Source: Acidiflorens sp963847715
GTDB taxonomy: Bacteria > Acidobacteriota > Terriglobia > Terriglobales > Acidobacteriaceae
Direction: 5' to 3'
DNA length: 64,000 bases
NCBI GenBank assembly: GCA_963847715.1
Contig: CAWKAZ010000012.1
Coordinates: 1-64,000 of the forward strand
Part shown: positions 53,498 through 62,809 of the stretch, one piece after another
How positions within the stretch are numbered: position 1 is the first letter of the stretch
How the letters are laid out: every line of letters begins with the position of its first letter
Notes under the pieces: model-generated
The model's input: the letters and a program-made list of their open reading frames with translations, nothing else
The model's database searches: none
What the model was told of the DNA's origin: nothing
Position numbers and translations under genes: made by a program

Positions 53498-53682
53498 TTT
53501 ATGAGCTCAGTTCTATCGTCCTTATTCACTAGTTCTTAAGATTAGATGCGGCGGAGGTGACTTTGGTGGAACCATTACCATCCGCTGTGAATCTAAACTT
53601 GAGGAATGCAGTAACGCTAGTATAGATATACCTTTTTAAGATTGCGGGCACATTACTGTAGTCATAAGGGCAGCCACAGTCA

Positions 53683-54657
53683 ATGACACCAGGGTCCGGT
53701 TCCGCGCCAGTCCGAGCATCCGCCATCGCGAAAGCTGCGCCTGGCCGGGGCGAAGCCGTGCTCGCACAGATCGGAAACACGCCGCTGCTGGCGCTTGACG
53801 CACTGACCGGAGGTCTTCCGGACGTCAAACTATTGGGCAAGGCCGAGTGGTACAACCCCGGCGGATCGATTAAGGATCGCGCCGCAGCCAGCATCGTGGC
53901 GGAAGCGCGCCGGTCGGGCAAACTTGCTCCCGGGAAAATTCTTCTCGATTCGACCAGCGGTAACACGGGAATCGCCTATGCGATGCTCGGCGCCGCCTTG
54001 GGCTTCCCAGTCACGCTCTGCGTGCCGGAAAATGTTTCGCCCGAGCGAAAACGAATTCTACAGGCATACGGTGCAAATATCATCTACACCGATCCGGCCG
54101 AAGGTTCGGACGGTGCCATCAAGATTGCCCGCCAGCTTGCCGAACGCCATCGTGACCTCTACGTCTATGCCGATCAGTATTCGAACGATGCCAACTGGCG
54201 CGCTCACTACGAGACCACTGCAAATGAAATCTGGCAGCAAACCGAAGGGCGGATCACGCACTTCGTTGCCATGCTCGGCACCACCGGAACATTCGTTGGT
54301 ACGACGCGGCGGCTCAAGGAGTTGAATCCCCGGATACGATGCGTCTCGCTCCAGCCGGACTCTCCATTCCACGGCATCGAAGGCGCGAAGCACTTGCCGT
54401 CGGCGTTCATACCCCGCATTTATGACGCTTCGCTGGCGGACGAAAATCTGGAGATCGTCACCGAAGAAGCGCACGCCATGGCTCGGCGACTCAGCCGCGA
54501 TCACGGGTTGCTGGTCGGAGTGTCGTCGGCAGCCGCGGTGGTCGGGAGCTTGCAACTGGTGGACCGGTTAAAGATCGGGCAGCATGCTACGGTCGTTACC
54601 ATCCTGTGTGATTCGGGCGAGAAGTATCTGAGCGAAAGATTCTGGAGCGAAAAATAA
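53683..54657 (+). CDS. cysM: Cysteine synthase, CysM-like
   Basis: 324 residues, PLP fold type II. IGNTPLLALD, the PLP Lys in NPGGSIKDRAA, SGNTGIAYAM, and the C-terminal Ser in CDSGEKYLSERF. With a JAMM protease and a sulfur-carrier gene downstream, it probably takes thiocarboxylate sulfur, as mycobacterial CysM does with CysO, instead of free sulfide. Ordinary O-acetylserine sulfhydrylase activity is the alternative. Confidence 0.9.
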   Translation: MTPGSGSAPVRASAIAKAAPGRGEAVLAQIGNTPLLALDALTGGLPDVKLLGKAEWYNPGGSIKDRAAASIVAEARRSGKLAPGKILLDSTSGNTGIAYAMLGAALGFPVTLCVPENVSPERKRILQAYGANIIYTDPAEGSDGAIKIARQLAERHRDLYVYADQYSNDANWRAHYETTANEIWQQTEGRITHFVAMLGTTGTFVGTTRRLKELNPRIRCVSLQPDSPFHGIEGAKHLPSAFIPRIYDASLADENLEIVTEEAHAMARRLSRDHGLLVGVSSAAAVVGSLQLVDRLKIGQHATVVTILCDSGEKYLSERFWSEK

Positions 54658-54685
54658 TTCAGAAGTCCTCAGACTTCTGGCCTGC

Positions 54686-55114
54686 ATGGTTAAGATCTCG
54701 CAATCCGATCTTCTCGCCCTTCGCCAGCACGGCGAAAAAACCTATCCTCATGAATGCTGCGGCGTGCTGTTGGGGCGGTTTGAAGACGATGGCGCAAAGA
54801 CCGTGACCCGTGTCGTCCAGTGCGGGAACACACGCGATGATTCGCCGCACAACCGCTATCACATCGACCCGCGGGAACTCATCCGCATTCAACGGGAAGG
54901 CCGCGAGCGCGGAGAGGACATTGTAGGTTTCTATCATTCCCACCCGGACCACCCGGCGCAATGGTCATCGACCGACCTCGCGGAGGCTCACTGGTTTGGC
55001 TGTTCTTATGTCATCACCAGCGTAGAGAAGGGCAAGGCGGCCGTCACGCATTCGTTTCATCTTGAGGGAGACGATGAGACTGACAAGAGATTCACGAATG
55101 AAGTGATCGAGTAA
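54686..55114 (+). CDS. JAMM/MPN metalloprotease, Mec+-like
   Basis: 142 residues. The JAMM zinc motif is complete: Glu in HECCGVLLG and HSHPDHPAQWSSTD (His-x-His-x10-Asp). Bacterial stand-alone JAMM proteases of this size trim sulfur-carrier proteins; Mec+ releases cysteine from CysO. It starts 28 bases after cysM. A target fitting this job, a carrier ending Gly-Gly-Cys, lies at 56487. Confidence 0.9.
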   Translation: MVKISQSDLLALRQHGEKTYPHECCGVLLGRFEDDGAKTVTRVVQCGNTRDDSPHNRYHIDPRELIRIQREGRERGEDIVGFYHSHPDHPAQWSSTDLAEAHWFGCSYVITSVEKGKAAVTHSFHLEGDDETDKRFTNEVIE

Positions 55115-55234
55115 CGATATTTCATCTCCTGCGGGCTTGCGGAGTCTTCTCCAGACGCTTTAGCATTGGTGTTCTTTTCCATCTCAAGCGCAGTTCGTTA
55201 GGGCTCCCACGTTGCCAGTGAAGCGGAGAAACAT

Positions 55235-56434
55235 TTGTCGATGAAGAGCGAAGTCAGGGATCCGATCCGCGAGGAAATCTCACTCCAAGACCGAGCGACC
55301 GACGCCGCGGTCCGGTCTGATGACGTCGTTACGACTTTGTTCTACGGCAATCCGAGCGGGCCCTCGCGACCGGAAATCGCATCTCTGGTGCTGCTCAGCA
55401 TCGTGCTTTTCATTTCGGTGGTAACGCTGGCCCATGGTTATGCTGCGTCGGTCGATCGTTTTGGCGACAGCGGCTCTTACATGACCGTGGCTTCGGGTAT
55501 ACGGCGATGGGACATCCGCAGCATCCACGTAGTCGAACAATTCTGGGGCTTGCCATACGCAATGGCGGCGCTCTCCAGGTTGACCGGGCTGTCTGATCGT
55601 GCTTCTCTTCTCACCCTTTCCCTTCTGCCGTCGCTGTTGGCCGCCATGCTCGCCTGGCGACTCTGGAACGGCTGGGTCGCAGGCTACTTTGCGATCTTGA
55701 ATTTCGACTGGATGCAGCGAACGTGTCTGGGCGGGTCGGAACCGCTGTTCGTCTGCCTTCTGCTCGCCGCTTTTCTCAGTGTGCGCCGGCAGCGCTGGTG
55801 GCTTGCATCTTTACTGGCGGCCTATGCCACGACTGTTAGACCGCTTGGCATTTTCGCGTTGATCGGCATCGGACTGGCGCTGCTCTGGAAGCGGGAATAC
55901 GGGAAATTCAGCGCGGCTCTCGCCACCGGAATAACGGTGGGGCTGCTTTACGTGCTTCCGCTAAAAATCTACTTCGGCGATCCTCTCGCCAATGTGCACG
56001 GCTATCAGAGCGGGAGCCGGCCGATGTTCGGATTCCCGTTTGTCGCCATCATCGAAGGCACCTCGCTCAGCAGTACTCCATGGACTAACCTCGTGCTGAG
56101 CTTTGGCTGGATATTCTTCGTTCTTGGCGCGACGGTCGTTATGGTTATGTCACGGGATTTTCGCAAGTATTTCCGGACTTATGCCGTCGAAGCATGCTTT
56201 TTTGTCGCTTACCTCTGGTGCGTGTGCACCTACAACTACACCGGCTGGGCCAGGGGTAGCTTTGCCCGTTTTTCGATACCGATTCTTCCTTTCGCCCTGT
56301 TAGCCACATATCGTTGGCTGCCGAAACGGAGACCGGTTCTATGGGGACTGGGAGTCATTTCTTCGCTACTCGCGGCCAGTTCTGCGTTGGGTGTGGTCAA
56401 CGTCGTACACATGCTGCGAAGTGCTTTGGGCTGA
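55235..56434 (+). CDS. Multi-span membrane protein, mannosyltransferase-like (GT-C)
   Basis: 399 residues with about ten membrane spans. The first external loop holds an Asp pair (RFGDSGSYMTVASGIR), as in GT-C transferases that use lipid-linked sugars. A 50-residue charged N-terminus is unusual. It sits inside the cysteine-pathway gene set with no evident link and may be an insertion. Confidence 0.72.
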   Translation: MSMKSEVRDPIREEISLQDRATDAAVRSDDVVTTLFYGNPSGPSRPEIASLVLLSIVLFISVVTLAHGYAASVDRFGDSGSYMTVASGIRRWDIRSIHVVEQFWGLPYAMAALSRLTGLSDRASLLTLSLLPSLLAAMLAWRLWNGWVAGYFAILNFDWMQRTCLGGSEPLFVCLLLAAFLSVRRQRWWLASLLAAYATTVRPLGIFALIGIGLALLWKREYGKFSAALATGITVGLLYVLPLKIYFGDPLANVHGYQSGSRPMFGFPFVAIIEGTSLSSTPWTNLVLSFGWIFFVLGATVVMVMSRDFRKYFRTYAVEACFFVAYLWCVCTYNYTGWARGSFARFSIPILPFALLATYRWLPKRRPVLWGLGVISSLLAASSALGVVNVVHMLRSALG

Positions 56435-56486
56435 TCTTCGGCACGATTGAGAATCGCGACGCGATACCATAGCATCTCTATCTGAT

Positions 56487-56762
56487 ATGCCTGAGATTCA
56501 GATCCCGTCTCCCCTGCGACAGTACACCGGCAAGCAATCGACCGTCAGCGTACCGGCGGCAACCGTCGGGGAAGCGTTGGCTGCGCTCGTTGGGCAGCAT
56601 CCCGACCTCAAACGTCATCTTTATAACGACGATGGCAAACTGCGCGCGTTCGTCAACGTTTACGTCAATGATGAGGACATGCGTTACCTGCAGAAAGAGG
56701 CTACCGTCCTGAAAGACGGTGATACTATTTCTATCGTGCCGTCGATTGCCGGCGGCTGTTGA
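56487..56762 (+). CDS. ThiS/MoaD-type sulfur-carrier protein ending Gly-Gly-Cys
   Basis: 91 residues, beta-grasp fold: IPSPLRQYTG, GEALAALVGQHPDLKRHLY, FVNVYVNDED and DGDTISIVPSIAGG. Carrier proteins need a C-terminal GG; here a Cys follows, so a protease would have to remove it before adenylation. The JAMM protease at 54686 is the obvious candidate. By context CysO-like. Confidence 0.9.
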   Translation: MPEIQIPSPLRQYTGKQSTVSVPAATVGEALAALVGQHPDLKRHLYNDDGKLRAFVNVYVNDEDMRYLQKEATVLKDGDTISIVPSIAGGC

Positions 56763-56877
56763 AAATGATCTGCGGACTGAACCAGTGCCGAATGCCTCAT
56801 CCCACGCCCTGTCGACGCCGTCTGTAGTTCGCGTCTAAGTTCGTCGCCGTCCCGATTACAATTGAAAAAAGGACCCT

Positions 56878-58050
56878 ATGGCCACCCTGACTGAAGCCAA
56901 ACCCGACGCCGTTTTAAGCAATGACGAAATCCTGCGCTACTCGCGCCATCTGATCATGCCGGAAGTGGGCATGGAGGGTCAGCAAAAGCTGAAGGCGGCG
57001 AAGGTGCTGTGCATCGGTGCGGGCGGGCTCGGCTCGCCACTGGCACTCTACCTGACAGCCGCGGGCGTCGGCACGCTCGGCATCGTCGACTTCGACGTGG
57101 TGGACTACACCAACCTGCAGCGCCAGATCATCCACACAACCGCCGATGTAGGCCGCAAGAAGTTGGATTCCGCCGCCGACAAGCTGAAGGCCATCAATCC
57201 GTTTATCAACTTGCGCATGTTTGACACGAAGCTGACCAGCGCAAATGCGCTCGAATTGTTTCGCGAGTTCGACATTGTTGCCGACGGCACCGACAATTTT
57301 CCTACGCGCTATTTAGTGAACGATGCGTGCGTGCTGACGGGAAAGCCGAATGTTTACGGCTCGATTTTCCGCTTCGAGGGCCAGGCCAGCGTCTTCGCGA
57401 CCGAAGAAGGCCCGTGCTATCGCTGCCTTTATCCGGAGCCGCCACCGCCCGGACTGGTGCCTTCCTGCGCCGAAGGCGGAGTGCTCGGCATTCTGCCCGG
57501 GCTGGTCGGAGTGATTCAGGCGACCGAGACGATCAAGCTGATTTTGGGCCAGGGCGATTCGCTTGCCGGACGCCTGCTGCTGGTTGATGCCCTGGGCATG
57601 AAATTCCGCGAACTGAAGTTGCGCAAGAATCCCGACTGCCCCGCCTGCGGCACGCACCGCACAATCACAAAGCTGATTGACTACGAGCAGTTCTGTGGAA
57701 TCCGCGGCCAGGAAGCGCCGGTTTATGGAGGAGATGTGGCTGTGATTTCGGTGGAAGAATTAAAGCAGAAGCTCGATGCCAAGTCCGATGTTTTTATTCT
57801 CGACGTGCGCGAGCCGCACGAGTATCAGATCTGTAACCTGGGCGGCTATCTGATTCCGCTCGGCGATCTGCCGAAGCGGGTGGGCGAACTCGACTCCAGC
57901 CGCGAGATTGTTGCCCACTGCAAAATGGGCGGACGCAGCGCAAAGGCGGTCGCGTTCCTCAAGCAGGCTGGCTTCACCAAGGTGCAAAACCTGACTGGCG
58001 GCATCACGGCCTGGGCGGAGCGGATCGATCCTAAGATGCCGAAGTACTAA
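56878..58050 (+). CDS. moeZ: MoeZ-type adenylyltransferase with rhodanese domain
   Basis: 390 residues. The N-terminal MoeB/ThiF domain has IGAGGLGSP (nucleotide), DFDVVDYTNLQRQ, zinc cysteines CYRC and CPAC, and DGTDNFPTRY. The C-terminal rhodanese domain (about 280-390) has DVREPHEY and the active Cys in AHCKMGGRS. It activates the C-terminus of the carrier and passes sulfur to it, linking MoaD-type carriers to cysteine or cofactor synthesis. Confidence 0.94.
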   Translation: MATLTEAKPDAVLSNDEILRYSRHLIMPEVGMEGQQKLKAAKVLCIGAGGLGSPLALYLTAAGVGTLGIVDFDVVDYTNLQRQIIHTTADVGRKKLDSAADKLKAINPFINLRMFDTKLTSANALELFREFDIVADGTDNFPTRYLVNDACVLTGKPNVYGSIFRFEGQASVFATEEGPCYRCLYPEPPPPGLVPSCAEGGVLGILPGLVGVIQATETIKLILGQGDSLAGRLLLVDALGMKFRELKLRKNPDCPACGTHRTITKLIDYEQFCGIRGQEAPVYGGDVAVISVEELKQKLDAKSDVFILDVREPHEYQICNLGGYLIPLGDLPKRVGELDSSREIVAHCKMGGRSAKAVAFLKQAGFTKVQNLTGGITAWAERIDPKMPKY

Positions 58051-58053
58051 GGG

Positions 58054-58088
58054 CAGTTCTCAGTTCTCAGAAGTCAGCTCTCAGTTCG
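58054..58088. repeat. Five contiguous 7-nt units behind moeZ
   Basis: CAGTTCT, CAGTTCT, CAGAAGT, CAGCTCT, CAGTTCG. The stop codon of the convergent gene lies inside. Confidence 0.75.
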
Positions 58089-58801
58089 TGGGGGAGGCGC
58101 GTGAGCTCTCTTTTCTCAACGGATTTAGTGGTTTGCGGTCGCTGGCTGAGTGGCGTGGCCCGCGCCGCGCCGAATGCTTCCAGTTTTTCTACATCTTTGA
58201 TTAATTGCTTTACACACCTGTCGGCTACGTCTGCGCTTGATCCCTTGTACTTTGCGCCCTTGCTTTCTTGGGTGCTGGTCCAAATTACATCCCCATCCAT
58301 ATTGACTAATCGCACGGCAACTCTCGCTTCGTTGATGGTCTCAGTGTTCACGGACGAGTCGCTTGTTCCCATGTGACGGGCGATAAAGCCGCCGCTGGAA
58401 GAAGCGGATGCGCCGTTGATCTCGGCATGCCCGCCGCCGCTAGCGGCACCCACGGCCGTGCTCTCGCCATAGGCATGTAACTCCTGCGACGTTTTCTCCA
58501 GGGCTGCGCCTTTCAATATCGCGTCCGCTCGGTCACGATTTTCCGTGACTTTGAATCGCTTGGTCGCCACCAAAGCGGAGACAATCATGGACTGGAGCTC
58601 CTTTGAGATTGCGTCGTCTCCGAAACTGTCGACGAAGATGCGCTTCACTTTCAGAAGTGCGGTGGGATCGCTATCAGCATCCCGGCTTGGGGCTGGTGCT
58701 GTTTGGGCGGGTGTTGTTTGGGCTGTCGCCGCAGGTTTTGCCTCCTGAGCGTTTGGGCTCGCTTGCAGAAGCATTCCCGTCATCAAGAAGACAATTAACA
58801 T
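58067..58801 (-). CDS. Secreted hypothetical protein with a CsgG-like fold segment
   Basis: About 244 residues from ATG 58801. Signal peptide 1-19, then an Ala/Pro/Thr-rich spacer to about 40. The domain from KRIFVDSFGDDAISKELQSMIVSALVATKRFKVTENRDRADAILKG to VRLVNMDGDVIWTSTQ resembles the TolB/CsgG-type proteins that report on periplasmic lipoproteins; no Cys lipobox is present. Coupled with the gene at 58803, whose stop overlaps. Confidence 0.65.
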   Translation of the reverse strand: MLIVFLMTGMLLQASPNAQEAKPAATAQTTPAQTAPAPSRDADSDPTALLKVKRIFVDSFGDDAISKELQSMIVSALVATKRFKVTENRDRADAILKGAALEKTSQELHAYGESTAVGAASGGGHAEINGASASSSGGFIARHMGTSDSSVNTETINEARVAVRLVNMDGDVIWTSTQESKGAKYKGSSADVADRCVKQLIKDVEKLEAFGAARATPLSQRPQTTKSVEKRELTRLPHELRADF

Positions 58802-58802
58802 A

Positions 58803-59273
58803 CTAGAAGCCCCCCAATCCGCTCTTCCGGGCTTCGTCATCTTGGAACTCTACTTTCTTCCCGGTCCTTGCTTCCAGCGTGGCAAGAGTAGTGCGAACCA
58901 CCGACTTACCCAACTCCAAGACTGCAGCGTGCTGCTTATCCTGCTCATCTTTCCAACCGACTGTTAGGAAGTGTTTCCGTTTGTGCGATAAGAGGAGCCA
59001 TGGGCTTATCGCAAGTGCCAGACGGAGTCGGCGTCCGGCTTTTTGACCGTACTCGAGATCATTCACTTGATCGTACGAAACATCGTAGCGTTCTCCGCTT
59101 GTACTCGAATACGAAATGTTTGTCGTCTTTGGCGGACGATTTCCCTTCTGTTCGATCCTGATCTGATTCTCGGTGCCGCCGATGTAGGCAGTCTTGTCGC
59201 TGCCAAGGCCCGCGAACGCGACGAAGTCAAATGCGAATAGGCACACCACAAGTAGTGCGATTGCCCTTTTCAT
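58803..59273 (-). CDS. Secreted hypothetical protein, 156 residues
   Basis: Signal peptide 1-21 (cleavage after AFA). Mature domain: EQKGNRPPKTTNISYSSTSG, then a hydrophobic stretch LALAISPWLLLSHKRKHFLTVGW, and a C-terminal helix KSVVRTTLATLEARTGKKVEFQ. No family recognised. The reading frame ends as that of 58067-58801 begins. Confidence 0.6.
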   Translation of the reverse strand: MKRAIALLVVCLFAFDFVAFAGLGSDKTAYIGGTENQIRIEQKGNRPPKTTNISYSSTSGERYDVSYDQVNDLEYGQKAGRRLRLALAISPWLLLSHKRKHFLTVGWKDEQDKQHAAVLELGKSVVRTTLATLEARTGKKVEFQDDEARKSGLGGF

Positions 59274-59460
59274 CCATTTCTCGTTAAGGGAGATGCTGAG
59301 GATCTAACGGCGAAGGAACATAGTGGTCACTTGCCTATCAAAGCAATGCTCCAGATCACGTTTAGAACTGCTAAGGGAACCGAGCCTCATTGACAAGCGC
59401 TGCCCGGGTAGATAATGTAACGTTCCGTTCAACTCGAGCGATGTGGGCGAGGAGGACTAG

Positions 59461-60202
59461 CTGCGAATACCCCTCGTTCTTGCTGTCATTGTCGTTGCTC
59501 TCTCCGTCACTCCGTTTGCACAGGACAAACCCGCGACATCAGGCCCGGTTGATCCAGCCCGGGTATTTATCACCGACAGCGAATCCTGGTCGGTCGGCGG
59601 CTCTGGCGGTGGCGCTGGAGGAGCCTACGGAAGTTCTATGGCTGGAGGCGCTCGCCCGCAGACCGCCGAAATCATCAAGACGTTCGGCGAGCGTTGTCCG
59701 GAAGTGAAGGTTAATAATAAGCAAGACAAGGCAGACTATATCGTCGTGCTCGATCACGAAGGTGGAAAGAGCTTTCTAGCCCACAAAAATAAGGTAGCTG
59801 TGTTCAACCGCGTGAGTGGAGATTCTATTGTAAGTAAGTCCACTCTCTCACTCGGTGGGTCGGTGCAAGAGGCTTGCGTGGCCATCGGCAAAGTTGGTCA
59901 GACCACGGTGCAACCATCGGCGCCGCGAAGCACCTGTTGCCGAGAAGCAGCGCCCGGTGCTGCTCAAGTTGCCGCCAAGTTCCACAGCTAAACTGCAAGT
60001 CGACTCGACTCCATCGGGGGCGGACATTGAGATCGACGGAAGTTTCGTTGGCAACACTCCCTCCGAAGTTCAGTTGGCGGAGGGCGATCACAAGGTTGTC
60101 ATCAGGAAGCCAGGATTTAAGAACTGGGAACGAGAGATCAAGTCTGGCGCGGGCAGTAGTGTCCATCTTGCTGCCGAACTGGAAAAAGCTGATACGCAAT
60201 AG
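59461..60202 (+). pseudogene. Secreted PEGA-domain protein, frameshifted; possible CTG start
   Basis: A perfect AGGAGG (59450-59455) is followed by an in-frame stop TAG and then CTG at 59461; the frame from there opens with a signal peptide (LRIPLVLAVIVVALSVTPFAQ), and no ATG, GTG or TTG occurs before 59638. The first frame runs to 59991. Near 59900 coding likeness moves one frame over and continues to 60202 with a PEGA domain (DSTPSGADIEIDGSFVGNTP). Unshifted, it would be about 245 residues. CTG may be a rare start or a mutated ATG/TTG. Confidence 0.6.
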
Positions 60203-60236
60203 CCAACCGGAACGACTTCACTTCGTCCAAACAAAA

Positions 60237-60265
60237 GAGGGAGCGCTGAAGCGCTCCCCTTTTTC
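60237..60265. terminator. Bidirectional terminator
   Basis: GGGAGCGC-TGAA-GCGCTCCC (60239-60258) with CTTTTT on one side and AAAAGA on the other; lies between two convergent genes. Confidence 0.88.
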
Positions 60266-60292
60266 TGTCTTCCTCTTCCAGAGGTTCGGCAG

Positions 60293-60679
60293 CTACTTCG
60301 TCGAGTTCCCGTTCATTTCGGCTTTGTCGGTTGAGCCGATGGCCAACGCTACTTTCTTGCCGGCGAAGCGGACTTCCGATACGGTCGCCTTGCCGCTCGC
60401 GTGGTCAATGACGGCTGAATCGTAATTCGACGATTGGTCGAGCGAAACTACCCTCGCCGAAGTCTTGGCAACTTCTTTCTTGCCTTGCATGAAGCTTACT
60501 TCGACGTTGGATCCGGTTCCGTCCCAGCGCACTTGATACTGTCCGGGGGCGAGTTGCTGGCCGTTCACTTCCACCGCTTCACGAACCTGCAGCGAACCTT
60601 TGTTAATTGCGAACGCACTCGTTGCGAGCAGCACGGCCAGCCCGAGTACAGCCGTCTTTGCCAGATTGTTCAGTTTCAT
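60293..60679 (-). CDS. Small secreted beta-rich protein
   Basis: 128 residues from ATG 60679 with AAGGAG upstream. Signal peptide 1-22 (cleavage after AFA). Mature: VREAVEVNGQQLAPGQYQVRWDGTGSNVEVSFMQGKKEVAKTSARVV and EVRFAGKKVALAIG, a repeated beta-strand pattern as in small acidobacterial periplasmic proteins of unknown role. Confidence 0.78.
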   Translation of the reverse strand: MKLNNLAKTAVLGLAVLLATSAFAINKGSLQVREAVEVNGQQLAPGQYQVRWDGTGSNVEVSFMQGKKEVAKTSARVVSLDQSSNYDSAVIDHASGKATVSEVRFAGKKVALAIGSTDKAEMNGNSTK

Positions 60680-61104
60680 TTGCTCCTTCGCTTTCTGCCC
60701 GGGGTATGGCCGGGACGTCGGGGCGGCTGGTGATGGTGCGAGGACGCTCAACTGTGGGCTTGCCTTTTTTGTGCGAAGTCCTACAATGCGCATGTCAGGG
60801 TGACGCAAAAAGACGCGGGCCTCAAACTCGTTCTTTTTACTGGACCCGGCGCATCCAGGGCCGCCAAACCATGATTGCGCCGTCCCGTCACCCTGCAATT
60901 TCTTCTAAGTGGATCGAAAGTATTTGCTACCACCTCACCTTGGCTCGCTTAAGATACGGAACCCGCTTCGAGTAAGTTCCCAGGTTTCTTTTTGCGGCCA
61001 TGTTTCTTTGCTGCATGCCTGTTGGACGCGTAGGCCGACGCCGGGTTAGCAATCGCGGAATGAGGGCTTGCGATGTAACAAAGCAAAAATGTTTTGTGTG
61101 GAAG
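60680..61104. other. Gap without a recognisable gene
   Basis: About 425 bases. The promoter of the secreted-protein gene must lie in its left part. No RNA fold, tRNA or repeat stands out. Confidence 0.5.
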
Positions 61105-61798
61105 TTAAGACTCGCGGCGCGGTGCCCATGTGGTTACTACGGATACGACGAAGAACGCGGCGATGGATAGATTAGCCGAGCCGCCCACGAGGATGGCTCC
61201 GAGCGGCGATGGCACTCTGGCCGCAAGCGGCGAGAGCAAAAGGAAGACGCCGGGATTCGCGACGGCGGTCCAACGCGGATACCAAGTCTTGCCCATCAGC
61301 ACGAGGCCGAAGAGAAGTGCTCCCGCCAGATATCCGGGAAAGGCGCTCAGGTTGTACGCTAGCGTCCAGTAGGACTTGGTGACGGCGAGTAAGTCAGTAG
61401 CAGGGAGAAGCTTGGTTGCTGCAATACTTGATCGCGAGTCCCTTGGCGGTCCAGAGCGTATGCACGGCGCTGCCTCCGACCATGAGCAGGAAAAAGCATA
61501 CGAGCATCACTTGTCCGACGGGCTTGCTCGACGGACGGACATTTAAATACACGTGGTAGAAGCCGACGATGCATAGGCAGGCGGCAAGCGGTCCGATCAA
61601 ACCTCCGGCAAACAGACGCTGATCGGAAGCTTGCGTTACGGTGGCACGCATACCGTCAGCAAAACCTGCGCCGGGTCCGAAGTGTCCGTAGAAGAGCATG
61701 TCACCGGCAAAGAAAAGTAGGGCGCCAGCGAGGCCGCAGAGGCCTGCGATACGGCGGATGCGGTCGGGCTGGTCGTGGGTCATTTCCGAATCCGACAT
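61105..61798 (-). pseudogene. Seven-span membrane domain (DUF6796-like?), frameshifted
   Basis: ATG 61798 (or 61783) could start this protein separately from the reductase. It has membrane spans from RRIAGLCGLAGALLFFAGDMLF on. The first frame closes at 61394; one base earlier, near 61410, the sequence continues in another frame with KSYWTLAYNLSAFPGY and on to the stop at 61105. Unshifted, about 230 residues. Family name from memory only. Confidence 0.6.
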
Positions 61799-62809
61799 AA
61801 CGGCGAACAGCAGGTCCGTAGCTTTGCTTGGGATGACAATTTGTGGTTTCTTGGTTACGCGATTGATCTTTAGCACAATCTTGCCGTAGTTCTTGCCTTG
61901 CTGCATGATCGTGTAGGCTTCACGGGCTTGATCGAGCGGGAATACTTTTCCAATGACGGGATGGAGTTTGCCAGCGGCGATCCATTCGGAAAGCTGCTTC
62001 CATGCGGCTTCCATGAGCGGACGATTGCCGCTCAGGTAGCTGAGCCAGAGGCCGTGAACGCTGGCGCCTTTGGCGTAGAGAATGCGCGTGTCGAGTTGTG
62101 GAGTTTCTCCGGTGGCCGCTCCGTAGACGATGACGCGTCCGAAGTCACGAACGCACTTGACGCTTTTTGCGACGTGCTCGCCGCCGAGCATTTCAAACAC
62201 GGCATCGACACCCTCGCCGTGAGTTAGTTCCTTGATTGCGTCTGCGTAGTCGCTCTGCTTGTAGTTGATGCCGTGTTGCAGTCCGAGCTCGCGCACCTTA
62301 GCGAGCTTTTCTTCCGAAGAAGACGTGCCATACATTTCGATGCCGAGAATCTTGCCGATCTGCACGGCGGCGGTGCCAACTCCTCCGGCGACGGCATGAA
62401 TCAATACGCGCGCACCGGGTTGATCGAGTAATCCGGCCTTCCAGTAGGCGAAGTAAGCGGTGAAGAAATTTACTGGGAAAGCGGCGCCTTGTTCGGCCGT
62501 CCAATTTTCCGGGATCGGCCAGATCAAGTTGCGATGGGCTACCGTTTTTTCCGCGAATGCGGCCCATTGCGTGTAGCCCATGACGCGACGTCCGCTCTTT
62601 TCTTCATGTCCGGCGAACTCTCGCCCGGCGGTAAGCGGCGGCTTCGGAGTGCCTGCATATCCGCCTTGCGTTGTCATCAGATCGGCGAAGTTCAGGCCAC
62701 CGGCCTCGACTGTTATTAGGACTTGCTCGGGTGTCGGATGGGCGTCGGGGACCTGCTGCAACTCCAGAACCTCAGGACCGCCAAAACGGGTGATGACGAG
62801 GGCTTTCAT
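61394..62809 (-). CDS. NADPH:quinone reductase-like protein fused in frame to a membrane domain
   Basis: 471 residues read through. Residues 1-315 are a zinc-free medium-chain dehydrogenase: GLNFADLMTTQGGY, NADPH motif AVAGGVGTAAVQIG (139-152) and the closing KNYGKIVLKI. No stop follows; residues about 324-337 come from a dispersed repeat (61809-61836, the HPERSEG type) and the frame continues into the membrane protein from Met338. Either the repeat removed the qor stop and created a fusion, or the second gene initiates separately. Confidence 0.78.
   Translation of the reverse strand: MKALVITRFGGPEVLELQQVPDAHPTPEQVLITVEAGGLNFADLMTTQGGYAGTPKPPLTAGREFAGHEEKSGRRVMGYTQWAAFAEKTVAHRNLIWPIPENWTAEQGAAFPVNFFTAYFAYWKAGLLDQPGARVLIHAVAGGVGTAAVQIGKILGIEMYGTSSSEEKLAKVRELGLQHGINYKQSDYADAIKELTHGEGVDAVFEMLGGEHVAKSVKCVRDFGRVIVYGAATGETPQLDTRILYAKGASVHGLWLSYLSGNRPLMEAAWKQLSEWIAAGKLHPVIGKVFPLDQAREAYTIMQQGKNYGKIVLKINRVTKKPQIVIPSKATDLLFAVMSDSEMTHDQPDRIRRIAGLCGLAGALLFFAGDMLFYGHFGPGAGFADGMRATVTQASDQRLFAGGLIGPLAACLCIVGFYHVYLNVRPSSKPVGQVMLVCFFLLMVGGSAVHTLWTAKGLAIKYCSNQASPCY

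Noticed and set aside
53529..53680. Protein-like C-terminal stretch on the - strand before cysM
   Set aside because: About 40 residues look plausible but the frame runs back into the cysM coding region with no domain; at most a remnant.
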